From an uncultured Clostridia bacterium (lineage in GTDB: Bacteria; Bacillota; Clostridia; TANB77; CAG-508), in NCBI GenBank assembly GCA_947589135.1, contig CANPZT010000053.1, forward strand, positions 1 to 8,799: 8,799 nt of DNA. The letters run 5' to 3'. Each line of letters opens with the position of its first letter. Positions within the stretch are counted from its first letter, which is position 1. Shown here piece by piece: positions 1 through 5,175 of the stretch. A program made the position numbers and the translations under genes. The notes beneath the pieces are model-generated. The model had not been told where the DNA came from and searched no databases. It saw only the letters and a program-made list of their open reading frames with translations.

Positions 1-139
1 CATAAGTTCTTCTATTGTTTTCAGTTAACCCATCTACTGCTATTATTTCTGCTAATACTTTTGCTTTTGCATCTTCATCTAAAGAAGCCATTGCATCATT
101 AAATGATTTTTTAGCTAAGTATCCTCCTGAAAGTAACAA
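1..139 (-). other. Antisense coding-like fragment at the window edge
   Basis: Read on the minus strand, this stretch is open from the TAA at 190-188 to the window edge. Below about 140 it has codon use typical of this genome (GCA, AAA, GAA, GAT, TTA, AGA). It gives a protein-like stretch containing LAKKSFNDAMASLDEDAK and later IIAVDGLTENNRRTY. The + strand here is T-rich (in the first 60 bases T is about twice A), opposite to the A-rich coding strand of the other genes. I do not recognise the family. The most likely reading is the inside of another gene in inverted orientation, abutting trmL through rearrangement or misassembly. Position 139 is only an approximate boundary and not a claimed start codon. 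Confidence 0.35.
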
Positions 140-407
140 TATGTTTTTTGTAACTACAAAGGGAAAACATGTATATTCAGAGCCAAATTATAGTAAAATG
201 GAAGAAGTATTTTTATTGTTTGGAAAAGAAACAAAAGGATTACCAGAGGATATTTTAAAAAAATACTTAAATAAAACAATTAGAATACCAATGAGACCTA
301 CTTTAAGGTCACTAAATTTATCTAATTCAGTTGCAATTGTTATATATGATGTTTTAAGACAAAAGAAATTTGAAAATTTAGAAGAAATAAGTAGCTATTT
401 TGATTAA
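15..407 (+). CDS. trmL: TrmL-type tRNA (cytidine/uridine-34 2'-O)-methyltransferase, C-terminal half only
   Basis: From about residue 41 (position 135) to the end this reads as the C-terminal half of a SPOUT/SpoU-class methyltransferase of the TrmL (CspR/YibK) type. By family knowledge it methylates the ribose of the wobble nucleotide of tRNA-Leu with S-adenosylmethionine. The visible signatures are FFVTTKG, then LLFGKETKGLP (SAM-binding motif 2), then IRIPMRPTLRSLNLSNS followed by VAIVIYDVLRQ (motif 3, the trefoil-knot region). The usual N-terminal part (a MxIVLYxPEIPxNTGNIxR-like motif, about 65-70 residues) is absent from every frame upstream. The frame opens after a TAA at 3-5 and its first possible start is a TTG at 15 with no Shine-Dalgarno site. 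Residues 1-40 do not resemble TrmL and come from T-rich sequence that looks like coding DNA for the other strand. I therefore treat 135-407 as genuine trmL and 15-134 as foreign. The family call is firm; the gene as it stands here is truncated or chimeric. Confidence 0.72.
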   Translation: MFSVNPSTAIISANTFAFASSSKEAIASLNDFLAKYPPESNNMFFVTTKGKHVYSEPNYSKMEEVFLLFGKETKGLPEDILKKYLNKTIRIPMRPTLRSLNLSNSVAIVIYDVLRQKKFENLEEISSYFD

Positions 408-526
408 AGACTTAATTTTCTGAATTATTTTTTATAAAATTATTTAACAAACATTTTCTTAAGTATATATTTTGTCTTAATAAAAGTGTTCGAAAATTAT
501 AGAAAAATATAATACAAATAATATCA

Positions 527-564
527 AATATCTGCAGTATATTAAACTGTAGATATTATTTTTT
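527..564 (+). terminator. Intrinsic terminator downstream of trmL
   Basis: A 12-bp stem (AATATCTGCAGT at 527-538 with ACTGTAGATATT at 546-557, one G-U wobble) closes a 7-nt loop and is followed by A and six Ts (559-564). It lies 120 bp after the trmL stop on the same strand, and no other gene lies between, so it most likely ends the trmL transcript. Confidence 0.7.
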
Positions 565-629
565 GGAATAAATTAGATAAAATTCTACAAAATATAGACA
601 AAAACTTGAAAAATTTTCCAATTTATGTT

Positions 630-650
630 TTAATATAAAAAAGAGTTAAT
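630..650 (+). repeat. Left copy of a motif flanking the Rpn gene
   Basis: These 21 bases match TTAATATAAAAGAGTTAAT at 1944-1962 except for two extra A residues in the central A-run. The two copies bracket the whole Rpn transcription unit, about 1.3 kb apart. The AT-rich background makes chance similarity possible. Confidence 0.3.
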
Positions 651-800
651 TTTTTATAAATCAAAAAAATTATTTAAATTATAAAATTTAGAAATCAATT
701 TTAATTTAATTCTAGTATTAAATCTAGTAAAAATCCAAGAAATAAAAGTAAAAAGTAAAAAAGTAGTTTACTATACTTCAAATTAACTTTTAAATAAATA

Positions 801-829
801 TTGACTTTAAAGTTGATACAGGTTATAAT
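801..829 (+). promoter_or_regulatory. Sigma-A-type promoter for the Rpn gene
   Basis: The -35 TTGACT (801-806) and -10 TATAAT (824-829) are separated by exactly 17 bp, which is near-consensus. The predicted transcription start, about 7 nt after the -10, is near 836 and falls inside the Shine-Dalgarno site, giving a leader of only about 11 nt. Confidence 0.65.
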
Positions 830-832
830 TTT

Positions 833-840
833 AAGGAGGA
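833..840 (+). promoter_or_regulatory. Shine-Dalgarno site supporting a TTG start
   Basis: AAGGAGGA lies 6 nt before the TTG at 847. There is no ATG in the first part of the frame, so this strong site fixes TTG as the start of the Rpn gene. Confidence 0.8.
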
Positions 841-846
841 AAGTTA

Positions 847-1920
847 TTGAAAATTTTTACTTATAATGAATATATAAAATATATTCATACTTTAAGATTA
901 AATGCGGTATTTAAATTGGCAGAGGAAAGTTCAGGATATAAATTACCTGAAACAAAAAGTGGAAACAATTTACATGACAAATTAGTAAAAAACATATTAA
1001 AAAATAAAATAGAAATGGAGAAGTTTATAAACCAATTTATAAGTACTAAATTAGACGTAACAAATGGTAAATTAATAAAATTTCCCAATAGTTATATTAC
1101 TAAAAAATACAAATCAAAAGAAGCAGATTTAGTATATAAGTTAGAAGGACAAGATATTTTTTTCTTAATAGAACATCAATCAAGTGTTGATATAAGAATG
1201 CCATATAGAATTTTAAACTATTGTATTGATATTATGTACGAATGGTGCAGAAGTAAAAAGTTAAAACAAATCAAAAAATATCCAATTATTGTACCAATTG
1301 TTATATATACTGGTGATAGAAAATGGAATGTGCCTAAAAATTTTAGTGAAACACAAATTAGTACAGAGATTTTAAAAAATTACAAAATTAATATTCAATA
1401 TAACTTAGTAGATATTAATCAATTGTCAGATAAATTTTTATTAGAGCAAAATACTATGTTTGGATATGGCATGTTAATCGAGAAGGCAAAAGATAAAAAT
1501 GAACTATTAATAAAACTAGATAGTATAGTACAAAATTGCAATAATAAAGAACAATTATACGAATTAGAAGATATTGTTTTGTATGCATTAGATAATGCTC
1601 TATGCAATATAGAGCAAGAAATAATAATAGAAAAAATTCATAAAAAGGTAGGTGAGGAAAGTATGAGTACATTGATTGATAGACTTACAGCTGAAAATAA
1701 AAGAATACTAAAACAGGGTAGAGATGAAGGAATGAGAGATGGAATAAAAAACGGAATAAAGACTGGAATAAAGACTGGAATGAAGAATGGTATACAAAAG
1801 AACAAAAAAGAAGTAATAGAAAGAATGTTATCAATGAATTTTGAAGAAGATATAATTTTGAAAATTAGTGGTGCTACAAAGCAAGAATTAGAAAGAGTAA
1901 AAGAAAAGAAAGCAATTTAG
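847..1920 (+). CDS. Rpn family recombination-promoting nuclease / putative transposase (PD-(D/E)XK)
   Basis: This 357-residue protein matches the Rpn (transposase_31, PD-(D/E)XK) family, whose studied E. coli members are DNA endonucleases that raise RecA-independent recombination. Such genes are usually found as scattered, horizontally spread accessory copies. What I see: an N-terminal HDKLVKNIL segment (residues 43-51, the family's HDxxFK-like motif); ADLVY with D94; FFLIEHQSS with E109 and Q111 (the catalytic D...ExQ core); RILNYCIDIMYEW; and YPIIVPIVIYTGDRKW (145-160), a conserved family block. Residues 291-318 form a tetrapeptide repeat, followed by a C-terminal tail (KKEVIERMLSMNFEEDIILK...GATKQELERVK) typical of the family. 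The start is TTG at 847, fixed by AAGGAGGA 6 nt upstream. The gene is monocistronic, with its own promoter before it and a hairpin terminator after it. No transposase partner or passenger gene is adjacent. The length is in the usual range and the frame is intact. Confidence 0.87.
   Translation: MKIFTYNEYIKYIHTLRLNAVFKLAEESSGYKLPETKSGNNLHDKLVKNILKNKIEMEKFINQFISTKLDVTNGKLIKFPNSYITKKYKSKEADLVYKLEGQDIFFLIEHQSSVDIRMPYRILNYCIDIMYEWCRSKKLKQIKKYPIIVPIVIYTGDRKWNVPKNFSETQISTEILKNYKINIQYNLVDINQLSDKFLLEQNTMFGYGMLIEKAKDKNELLIKLDSIVQNCNNKEQLYELEDIVLYALDNALCNIEQEIIIEKIHKKVGEESMSTLIDRLTAENKRILKQGRDEGMRDGIKNGIKTGIKTGMKNGIQKNKKEVIERMLSMNFEEDIILKISGATKQELERVKEKKAI
1717..1800 (+). repeat. 12-bp in-frame tandem repeat in the Rpn gene
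   Basis: Seven 12-bp units encode GRDE, GMRD, GIKN, GIKT, GIKT, GMKN and GIQK (residues 291-318). Two adjacent units (GGAATAAAGACT at 1753-1764 and 1765-1776) are identical and the others diverge. Each unit keeps G-[IM]-[KR]-x in phase, so unit gain or loss would not break the frame. Gly-Xaa repeats at this place are common in Rpn proteins and probably form a flexible or helical linker before the C-terminal segment. Confidence 0.8.
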
Positions 1921-1943
1921 AAAATAAAGGTAATATATATATC

Positions 1944-1962
1944 TTAATATAAAAGAGTTAAT
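1944..1962 (+). repeat. Right copy of a motif flanking the Rpn gene
   Basis: TTAATATAAAAGAGTTAAT matches 630-650 upstream of the gene apart from a 2-base A-run difference. It overlaps the left arm of the hairpin at 1951-2047, so its role may be only that of the terminator stem. Confidence 0.3.
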
Positions 1963-2047
1963 GTTAAAAGAATAGTGTACTAAAATTTTTATTTAGAAAA
2001 TTTCGTACACAAACAAATTTATTCTATTTAGCATTAACTCTTTTTTT
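1951..2047 (+). terminator. Long hairpin ending in a T-run, terminator of the Rpn gene
   Basis: The arms AAAAGAGTTAATG (1951-1963) and CATTAACTCTTTT (2032-2044) pair perfectly over 13 bp. Further pairing continues inward: AGAATA (1969-1974) with TATTCT (2020-2025), and GTGTAC (1975-1980) with GTACAC (2005-2010). The right arm runs into seven Ts (2041-2047). It would stop transcripts from the Rpn gene before the ABC operon, and the A-run on the left side could support termination from the other strand too. At almost 100 bp it is much longer than an ordinary terminator and could be a small palindromic mobile element used as one. Confidence 0.7.
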
Positions 2048-2062
2048 GCGTTTTACATAAAA

Positions 2063-2068
2063 TATAAT
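2063..2068 (+). promoter_or_regulatory. Possible -10 element of the ABC operon
   Basis: TATAAT lies 26 bp before the ATPase start, giving a predicted leader of about 19 nt. At the right distance upstream there is only the terminator T-run and no good -35, so this promoter would be weak or need an activator. The Shine-Dalgarno site AAAGGAGG (2080-2087) follows, 6 nt before the ATG. Confidence 0.4.
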
Positions 2069-2093
2069 AGGATAAATTTAAAGGAGGAACATA

Positions 2094-2861
2094 ATGGAAA
2101 AAATATTAGAAGTCAAAAATATTAGCAAAAAATATCAAAATCAAAATGGAGAAGTAATAGCACTAGAGAATGTCAATTTTAGAGTAAATAAAGGAGAATT
2201 TGTTAGTATTATAGGACCAAGTGGATGTGGTAAATCAACTTTACTTTCGATAATAGCAGGATTAGAAGAAAAGACAACTGGAAAAATCTACATAGAAGGA
2301 GAAGAAACAACAGGAATATCTAATAAAATTGGTTATATGCTGCAAAGGGACTGTTTATTAGAATGGAGAGACATTTTAAATAATACTATGTTTGGTTTAG
2401 AAATAAAAAATAATAAAAATGACGAAAGTAAAAAATATGTAGAACAATTATTGAAAAAATATAATTTATATGAATTTAAAGATAAATACCCATCTGAATT
2501 ATCAGGAGGAATGAGACAAAGAGTAGCACTTATTCGTACACTTGCAATTAAACCAAAGATATTGTTACTAGATGAAGCATTTTCTGCATTAGATTATCAA
2601 ACAAGAATCATGGTAACAGATGACATTTATAATATTTTAAGAAAAGAAAATATTACTGCAATTATGGTTACACATGATATATCAGAAGCAATTAGTATGT
2701 CAGATAGAGTACTTGTTTTAAGTAAAAGACCAGGTACGATTAGAGATATTCATAAGATTGATTTTGAAATAGAAAATAGAACTCCTCTTAATTGTAGAGA
2801 AAGTCCAAAATTTAGTAAATATTTTAATACTTTATGGAAGGAGCTTGGTGTAGATGATTAA
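2094..2861 (+). CDS. ABC transporter ATP-binding protein, NitT/TauT/SsuB type
   Basis: This 255-residue cytoplasmic ATPase powers an importer together with the two following genes. The motifs are in order and intact: Walker A GPSGCGKST (41-49), Q-loop Q84 in YMLQRDCLLEW, signature LSGGMRQR (136-143), Walker B ILLLDEAF (156-163), D-loop SALD (164-167) and switch H194 in MVTHD. The YMLQRDxLLEWR segment and the KRPGTI segment after the switch region are typical of the SsuB/TauB/NrtD branch, which imports sulfonates, taurine, nitrate or thiamine-pyrimidine precursors. The length of about 255 is usual. ATG at 2094 has AAAGGAGG 6 nt upstream. The 3' end overlaps the permease start by 8 bp, indicating coupled translation. 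No riboswitch or other substrate-specific signal is visible in the short leader, so the substrate remains open. Confidence 0.9.
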   Translation: MEKILEVKNISKKYQNQNGEVIALENVNFRVNKGEFVSIIGPSGCGKSTLLSIIAGLEEKTTGKIYIEGEETTGISNKIGYMLQRDCLLEWRDILNNTMFGLEIKNNKNDESKKYVEQLLKKYNLYEFKDKYPSELSGGMRQRVALIRTLAIKPKILLLDEAFSALDYQTRIMVTDDIYNILRKENITAIMVTHDISEAISMSDRVLVLSKRPGTIRDIHKIDFEIENRTPLNCRESPKFSKYFNTLWKELGVDD

Positions 2862-3661
2862 GAATATATCAAAAGAAAGAAAACAATATTTGAAAAAAAT
2901 AAAAAGAAAAAGATATCTGGTACTTTTAACACAATTAGCTATTTTAATTATTTTTTTAGGAGTATGGGAAATTTTAGCAGATAAAAAAATAATTGACAGT
3001 TTTATAACAAGTCAGCCAAGCAGAATTTTAGATACTTTAATTCACTTAGGCTCAAATAATTTATTAAAGCATATAGGAGTAACAGTTTATGAAACAATTG
3101 TAGGATTTCTAATTGGAGCAATTATGGGAATAATTATAGCAATTATTTTATGGTGGTCAGATTTTTTATCAAGAGTATCAGAGCCATATCTAGTAGTTTT
3201 AAATAGTTTACCAAAAGTAGCACTTCGGACCTATTATTATTATATGGGTAGGAGCAGGTACTCCTGCAATTATTACGATGGGAATTTTAATATCATTAAT
3301 TGTAACAATATTGGAAAATTTAAATGGATTTTTAAAAACAGATAAAGAAGTAATAAAAATGGCAAAAACATTTAAAGCAACTAAGTTTCAAATATTGACT
3401 AAAATTGTACTACCTGCAAATCTTTCAACATTTATTAACTCATTAAAAGTAAATATAGGGTTATCTTTAGTAGGAATAATATCAGGAGAATTTTTAGTAT
3501 CAAAGGCAGGCTTAGGATATCTTATTGTATATGGGGGTCAAGTATTTAAACTAGATTTAGTGATGGCAAGTGTTATTATTCTTGGAATTGTTGCTGGTAT
3601 TATGTATGGAGCAATTTTATTACTTGAAAAATTTATCCTAAAATCTAAAAAGTTTAAATAA
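2854..3661 (+). pseudogene. ABC transporter permease, NitT/TauT/SsuC type, disrupted by a +1 frameshift
   Basis: This is the inner-membrane channel subunit of the importer. The first frame (from ATG 2854, overlapping the ATPase gene) is permease-like to L124 (3223-3225). It has a basic N-terminus, a membrane segment near residues 21-41, QPSRILDTL, a second membrane stretch near 80-101, and EPYLVVLNSLPKVAL. It then turns into unrelated sequence and stops at 3345. The homologous reading resumes one base later, at GGA 3227, as GPIIIIWVGAGTPAIITMG. It continues through the ATPase-docking EAA loop (3347-3415, EVIKMAKTFKATKFQIL...VLP) and the last membrane segments to TAA 3659-3661. Removing one base (C3226) restores a 268-residue protein of normal family length. 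The extra C is not in a homopolymer. Either the gene is newly broken or the base is an assembly error; recoding at CUU-CGG is a less likely third option. Confidence 0.85.
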
Positions 3662-3675
3662 TTTAAAATATTAAA
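3662..3675 (+). repeat. Left copy of 14-bp direct repeat
   Basis: TTTAAAATATTAAA starts immediately after the permease stop codon and recurs exactly at 3927-3940, just before the Shine-Dalgarno site of the binding-protein gene. The copies bracket the palindromic block at 3695-3909, as a target-site duplication or an excision footprint would. Confidence 0.45.
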
Positions 3676-3694
3676 TTACTCAAAAAGTTTATGG

Positions 3695-3909
3695 CAAGTG
3701 CTTAAAATTAATACTTTAAGTTCTCATATATACTACTTGCTCCCAGATAATAATATTTTATATTTTTTCATTATCCCCATTCTAAAAATTCTAACAAAAG
3801 TTTTACAAACTTTTGAGAATTTTTGAATGGTCCCCACAATTTCACTACAAAATATAAAATATTATTATCTTAGCGCTATTTGCATTTCAACATAATTTAA
3901 AGGCACTTG
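3695..3909. repeat. Palindromic MITE-like block between permease and binding-protein genes
   Basis: This stretch of about 215 bp is nested inverted repeats and has no coding frame. The outer arms are CAAGTGC (3695-3701) with GCACTTG (3903-3909), continued inward by imperfect pairing of TTAAAATTA (3702-3710) with TAATTTAAAG (3893-3902). A perfect 22-bp stem joins 3745-3766 to 3849-3870. An inner hairpin (3777-3830) has CCATTC/GAATGG, AAAAATTCT/AGAATTTTT and CAAAAGTTT/AAACTTTTG stems, small bulges and a 3-nt loop. CCCC runs sit unpaired on both sides of the internal loop. Size, palindromy, lack of coding content and flanking direct repeats fit a miniature inverted-repeat element. A large regulatory RNA hairpin that attenuates downstream transcription is the alternative. 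It separates two genes that would otherwise be adjacent in one operon. Confidence 0.6.
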
Positions 3910-3926
3910 TATAAAAAATTGAATAG

Positions 3927-3940
3927 TTTAAAATATTAAA
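3927..3940 (+). repeat. Right copy of 14-bp direct repeat
   Basis: TTTAAAATATTAAA is identical to 3662-3675. Deleting one copy and everything between would leave a spacer of about 32 bp between the permease stop and the binding-protein start, the normal spacing inside an operon. Confidence 0.45.
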
Positions 3941-3958
3941 AAATGAGGAGGAAATTAA

Positions 3959-4975
3959 GTGAAAGATAGAGCAAAGATACTTATTTTATTAATAATTGTT
4001 TTAATTATAATTATTACAGGAATTGCAATTTTGAACAAAAATAAATCTTCAAATTCACAAGAAACTAAATTGATTAAAGTAAATGAAGTGACTCGTTCTG
4101 TATTTTATGCACCTCAATATGTAGCAATTAATAATGGATATTTTAAAGAAAATGGTTTAGAAATTGAACTAACAACAGGGCAAGGAGCAGATGCTGTAAT
4201 GACAGCAGTTTTAGCAAATCAATGTGATATTGGGTTTGCAGGACCAGAAGCTTCTATATATGTATATAACGAAGGAAAAGAAGATTTTTGTCAAGTATTT
4301 GCACAAATGACTAAAAAAGATGGGTCATTTTTAGTAGCACGAAATAATACTGACAATTTTAGTTGGCAGGATTTAAAGGGAACAACAGTAATTCCAGGAA
4401 GAAAAGGTGGAGTTCCTTATATGACTTTAGAATATGTATTAAAGAAAAATGGAATTAATCCACAAACAGATTTAGTATTAGATGATAGTATAAAATTTGA
4501 TCTAATGGCAGGAGCATTTGCAAGCGGAAATGCAGACTATGTTACATTGTTTGAACCAACAGCATCCTTAACAGAACAAGAAAATCAAGGATATGTAGTA
4601 GCATCAGTAGGAGAAGAAGCAGGAGAAATACCATATACAGCATATTTTGCAAAAAAGAGTTATATTACAGAAAATGAACAAACAATACAGGGATTTACAA
4701 ATGCTATTTATCAAGGACAACAATTTGTAAAAAATCATACAAGTAAAGAAATTGCAGAAATAATACAAGACTTTTTCCCAGGAACAGAACTAGAACTATT
4801 AGAAGCTTCAATTCAAAGCTATAAAGATATTGATGCATGGAATGAAACTCCAGTATTAAAAGAAGAAGCATTTAATCGTTTACAAGAGGTTATGACAATG
4901 GCAGGAGAATTAAAAAATCAAGCACCATATAACGAAATAGTAAATAATACTTATGCTAATAAAGTACAAAAATAA
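3959..4975 (+). CDS. ABC transporter substrate-binding protein, NMT1/THI5-like
   Basis: This 338-residue extracytoplasmic solute-binding protein belongs to the NMT1/THI5-like (SsuA/TauA/ThiY) fold. It captures the substrate for the importer encoded just upstream. Residues 7-25 form a strongly hydrophobic N-terminal segment. The binding domain begins near residue 40 with VNEVTRSVFYAPQYVAINNGYF and GLEIELTTGQGADAVMTAV (the family's first lobe). It continues with CDIGFAGPEASIYVY, WQDLKGTTVIPGRKGG, and DYVTLFEPTASLTEQENQGY with the second-lobe contacts. The start is GTG at 3959 with GAGGAGGA (3945-3952) 6 nt upstream. Unlike most Gram-positive binding proteins it shows no lipobox cysteine after the hydrophobic segment (LIIIITGIAILNKN), so it would be held by an uncleaved membrane anchor or released by another signal peptidase. 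The substrate cannot be read from the sequence; sulfonate, nitrate-type or thiamine-pyrimidine precursor are the family options. A 297-bp palindrome-rich gap separates it from the permease gene. Confidence 0.88.
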   Translation: MKDRAKILILLIIVLIIIITGIAILNKNKSSNSQETKLIKVNEVTRSVFYAPQYVAINNGYFKENGLEIELTTGQGADAVMTAVLANQCDIGFAGPEASIYVYNEGKEDFCQVFAQMTKKDGSFLVARNNTDNFSWQDLKGTTVIPGRKGGVPYMTLEYVLKKNGINPQTDLVLDDSIKFDLMAGAFASGNADYVTLFEPTASLTEQENQGYVVASVGEEAGEIPYTAYFAKKSYITENEQTIQGFTNAIYQGQQFVKNHTSKEIAEIIQDFFPGTELELLEASIQSYKDIDAWNETPVLKEEAFNRLQEVMTMAGELKNQAPYNEIVNNTYANKVQK

Positions 4976-5003
4976 GGTTATCAATAATTCCGAGGTTTCA
5001 GGG

Positions 5004-5087
5004 TTGCCAATGGTTGCCAATGGTTCCGGGTTTAAATGGCAATTTTAATTGCCATTTAAACCCGGAACCATTGGCAACCATTGGCAA
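5004..5087. repeat. Perfect 41-bp inverted repeat with 2-bp centre
   Basis: Arms 5004-5044 and 5047-5087 are exact reverse complements, separated only by TT. Each arm contains two tandem copies of TTGCCAATGG (5004-5023, mirrored at 5068-5087), then TTCCGGG and a TTTAAATGGCAATT inner end. The arm is about 44 % GC, far above its surroundings. It lies 28 bp after the binding-protein stop and 35 bp before the promoter of the XRE gene. Transcribed, it would form a very stable 41-bp hairpin that could protect or end the ABC transcript, although no T-run follows, so it is not a standard intrinsic terminator. A REP/MITE-type extragenic palindrome is the likeliest class. Confidence 0.9.
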
Positions 5088-5121
5088 TTGTAAAATTTTA
5101 GTAACAAGGTAAAAAATAATA

Positions 5122-5150
5122 TTGACAAGTAGAATTCATAGTGTTATATT
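5122..5150 (+). promoter_or_regulatory. Sigma-A-type promoter of the XRE gene, possible autoregulatory operator
   Basis: TTGACA (5122-5127), a 17-bp spacer and TATATT (5145-5150) give a near-ideal promoter. The predicted start is near 5157, so the leader is about 19 nt, with the AAGGGAG ribosome site at 5158-5164. The inverted pair ACAAGTA (5125-5131) and TACTTAT (5151-5157) brackets the spacer and -10, and CTTATAAG (5153-5160) is a perfect 8-bp palindrome at the start point. These are candidate operators for the repressor itself. Confidence 0.7.
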
Positions 5151-5175
5151 TACTTATAAGGGAGAGTGATAATAT

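Larger units (their letters stand above)
408..846. other. AT-rich intergenic region, no gene seen
   Basis: This stretch of about 440 bases is very AT-rich and has no plausible coding frame on either strand. It holds an intrinsic terminator at 527-564, a motif at 630-650 that recurs after the next gene at 1944-1962, and a sigma-A-type promoter plus Shine-Dalgarno site at 801-840. I see nothing else in it. Confidence 0.6.

Noticed and set aside
408..846. A small gene or RNA gene in the long AT-rich gap
   Set aside because: No frame has coding-like composition with a ribosome site, and no tRNA- or rRNA-like conserved segment was seen.
885..1672. Minus-strand open frames inside the Rpn gene
   Set aside because: They are antisense to a conserved gene, with Phe/Leu/Tyr-rich low-complexity content and no ribosome sites or family motifs.
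1717..1800. Tandem repeats as a CRISPR-like or origin iteron array
   Set aside because: The 12-bp units are contiguous, without spacers, in frame with the nuclease gene and encode a known kind of Rpn C-terminal Gly repeat.
2048..2093. Riboswitch (TPP or other) upstream of the ABC operon
   Set aside because: The predicted leader is only about 20 nt and no conserved riboswitch core is visible, so the substrate cannot be assigned as thiamine-related this way.
3278..3661. Separate small membrane protein starting at the ATG at 3278
   Set aside because: Its sequence is the C-terminal half of the permease and homology continues upstream in the same frame to 3227, so it is part of the frameshifted gene and not an independent gene.
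5004..5087. Palindrome as an intrinsic terminator or an assembly fold-back
   Set aside because: No T-run follows the stem, so a standard terminator is not supported. The inversion is limited to 41 bp with unique flanks on both sides, unlike a fold-back chimera, which would mirror much longer sequence.
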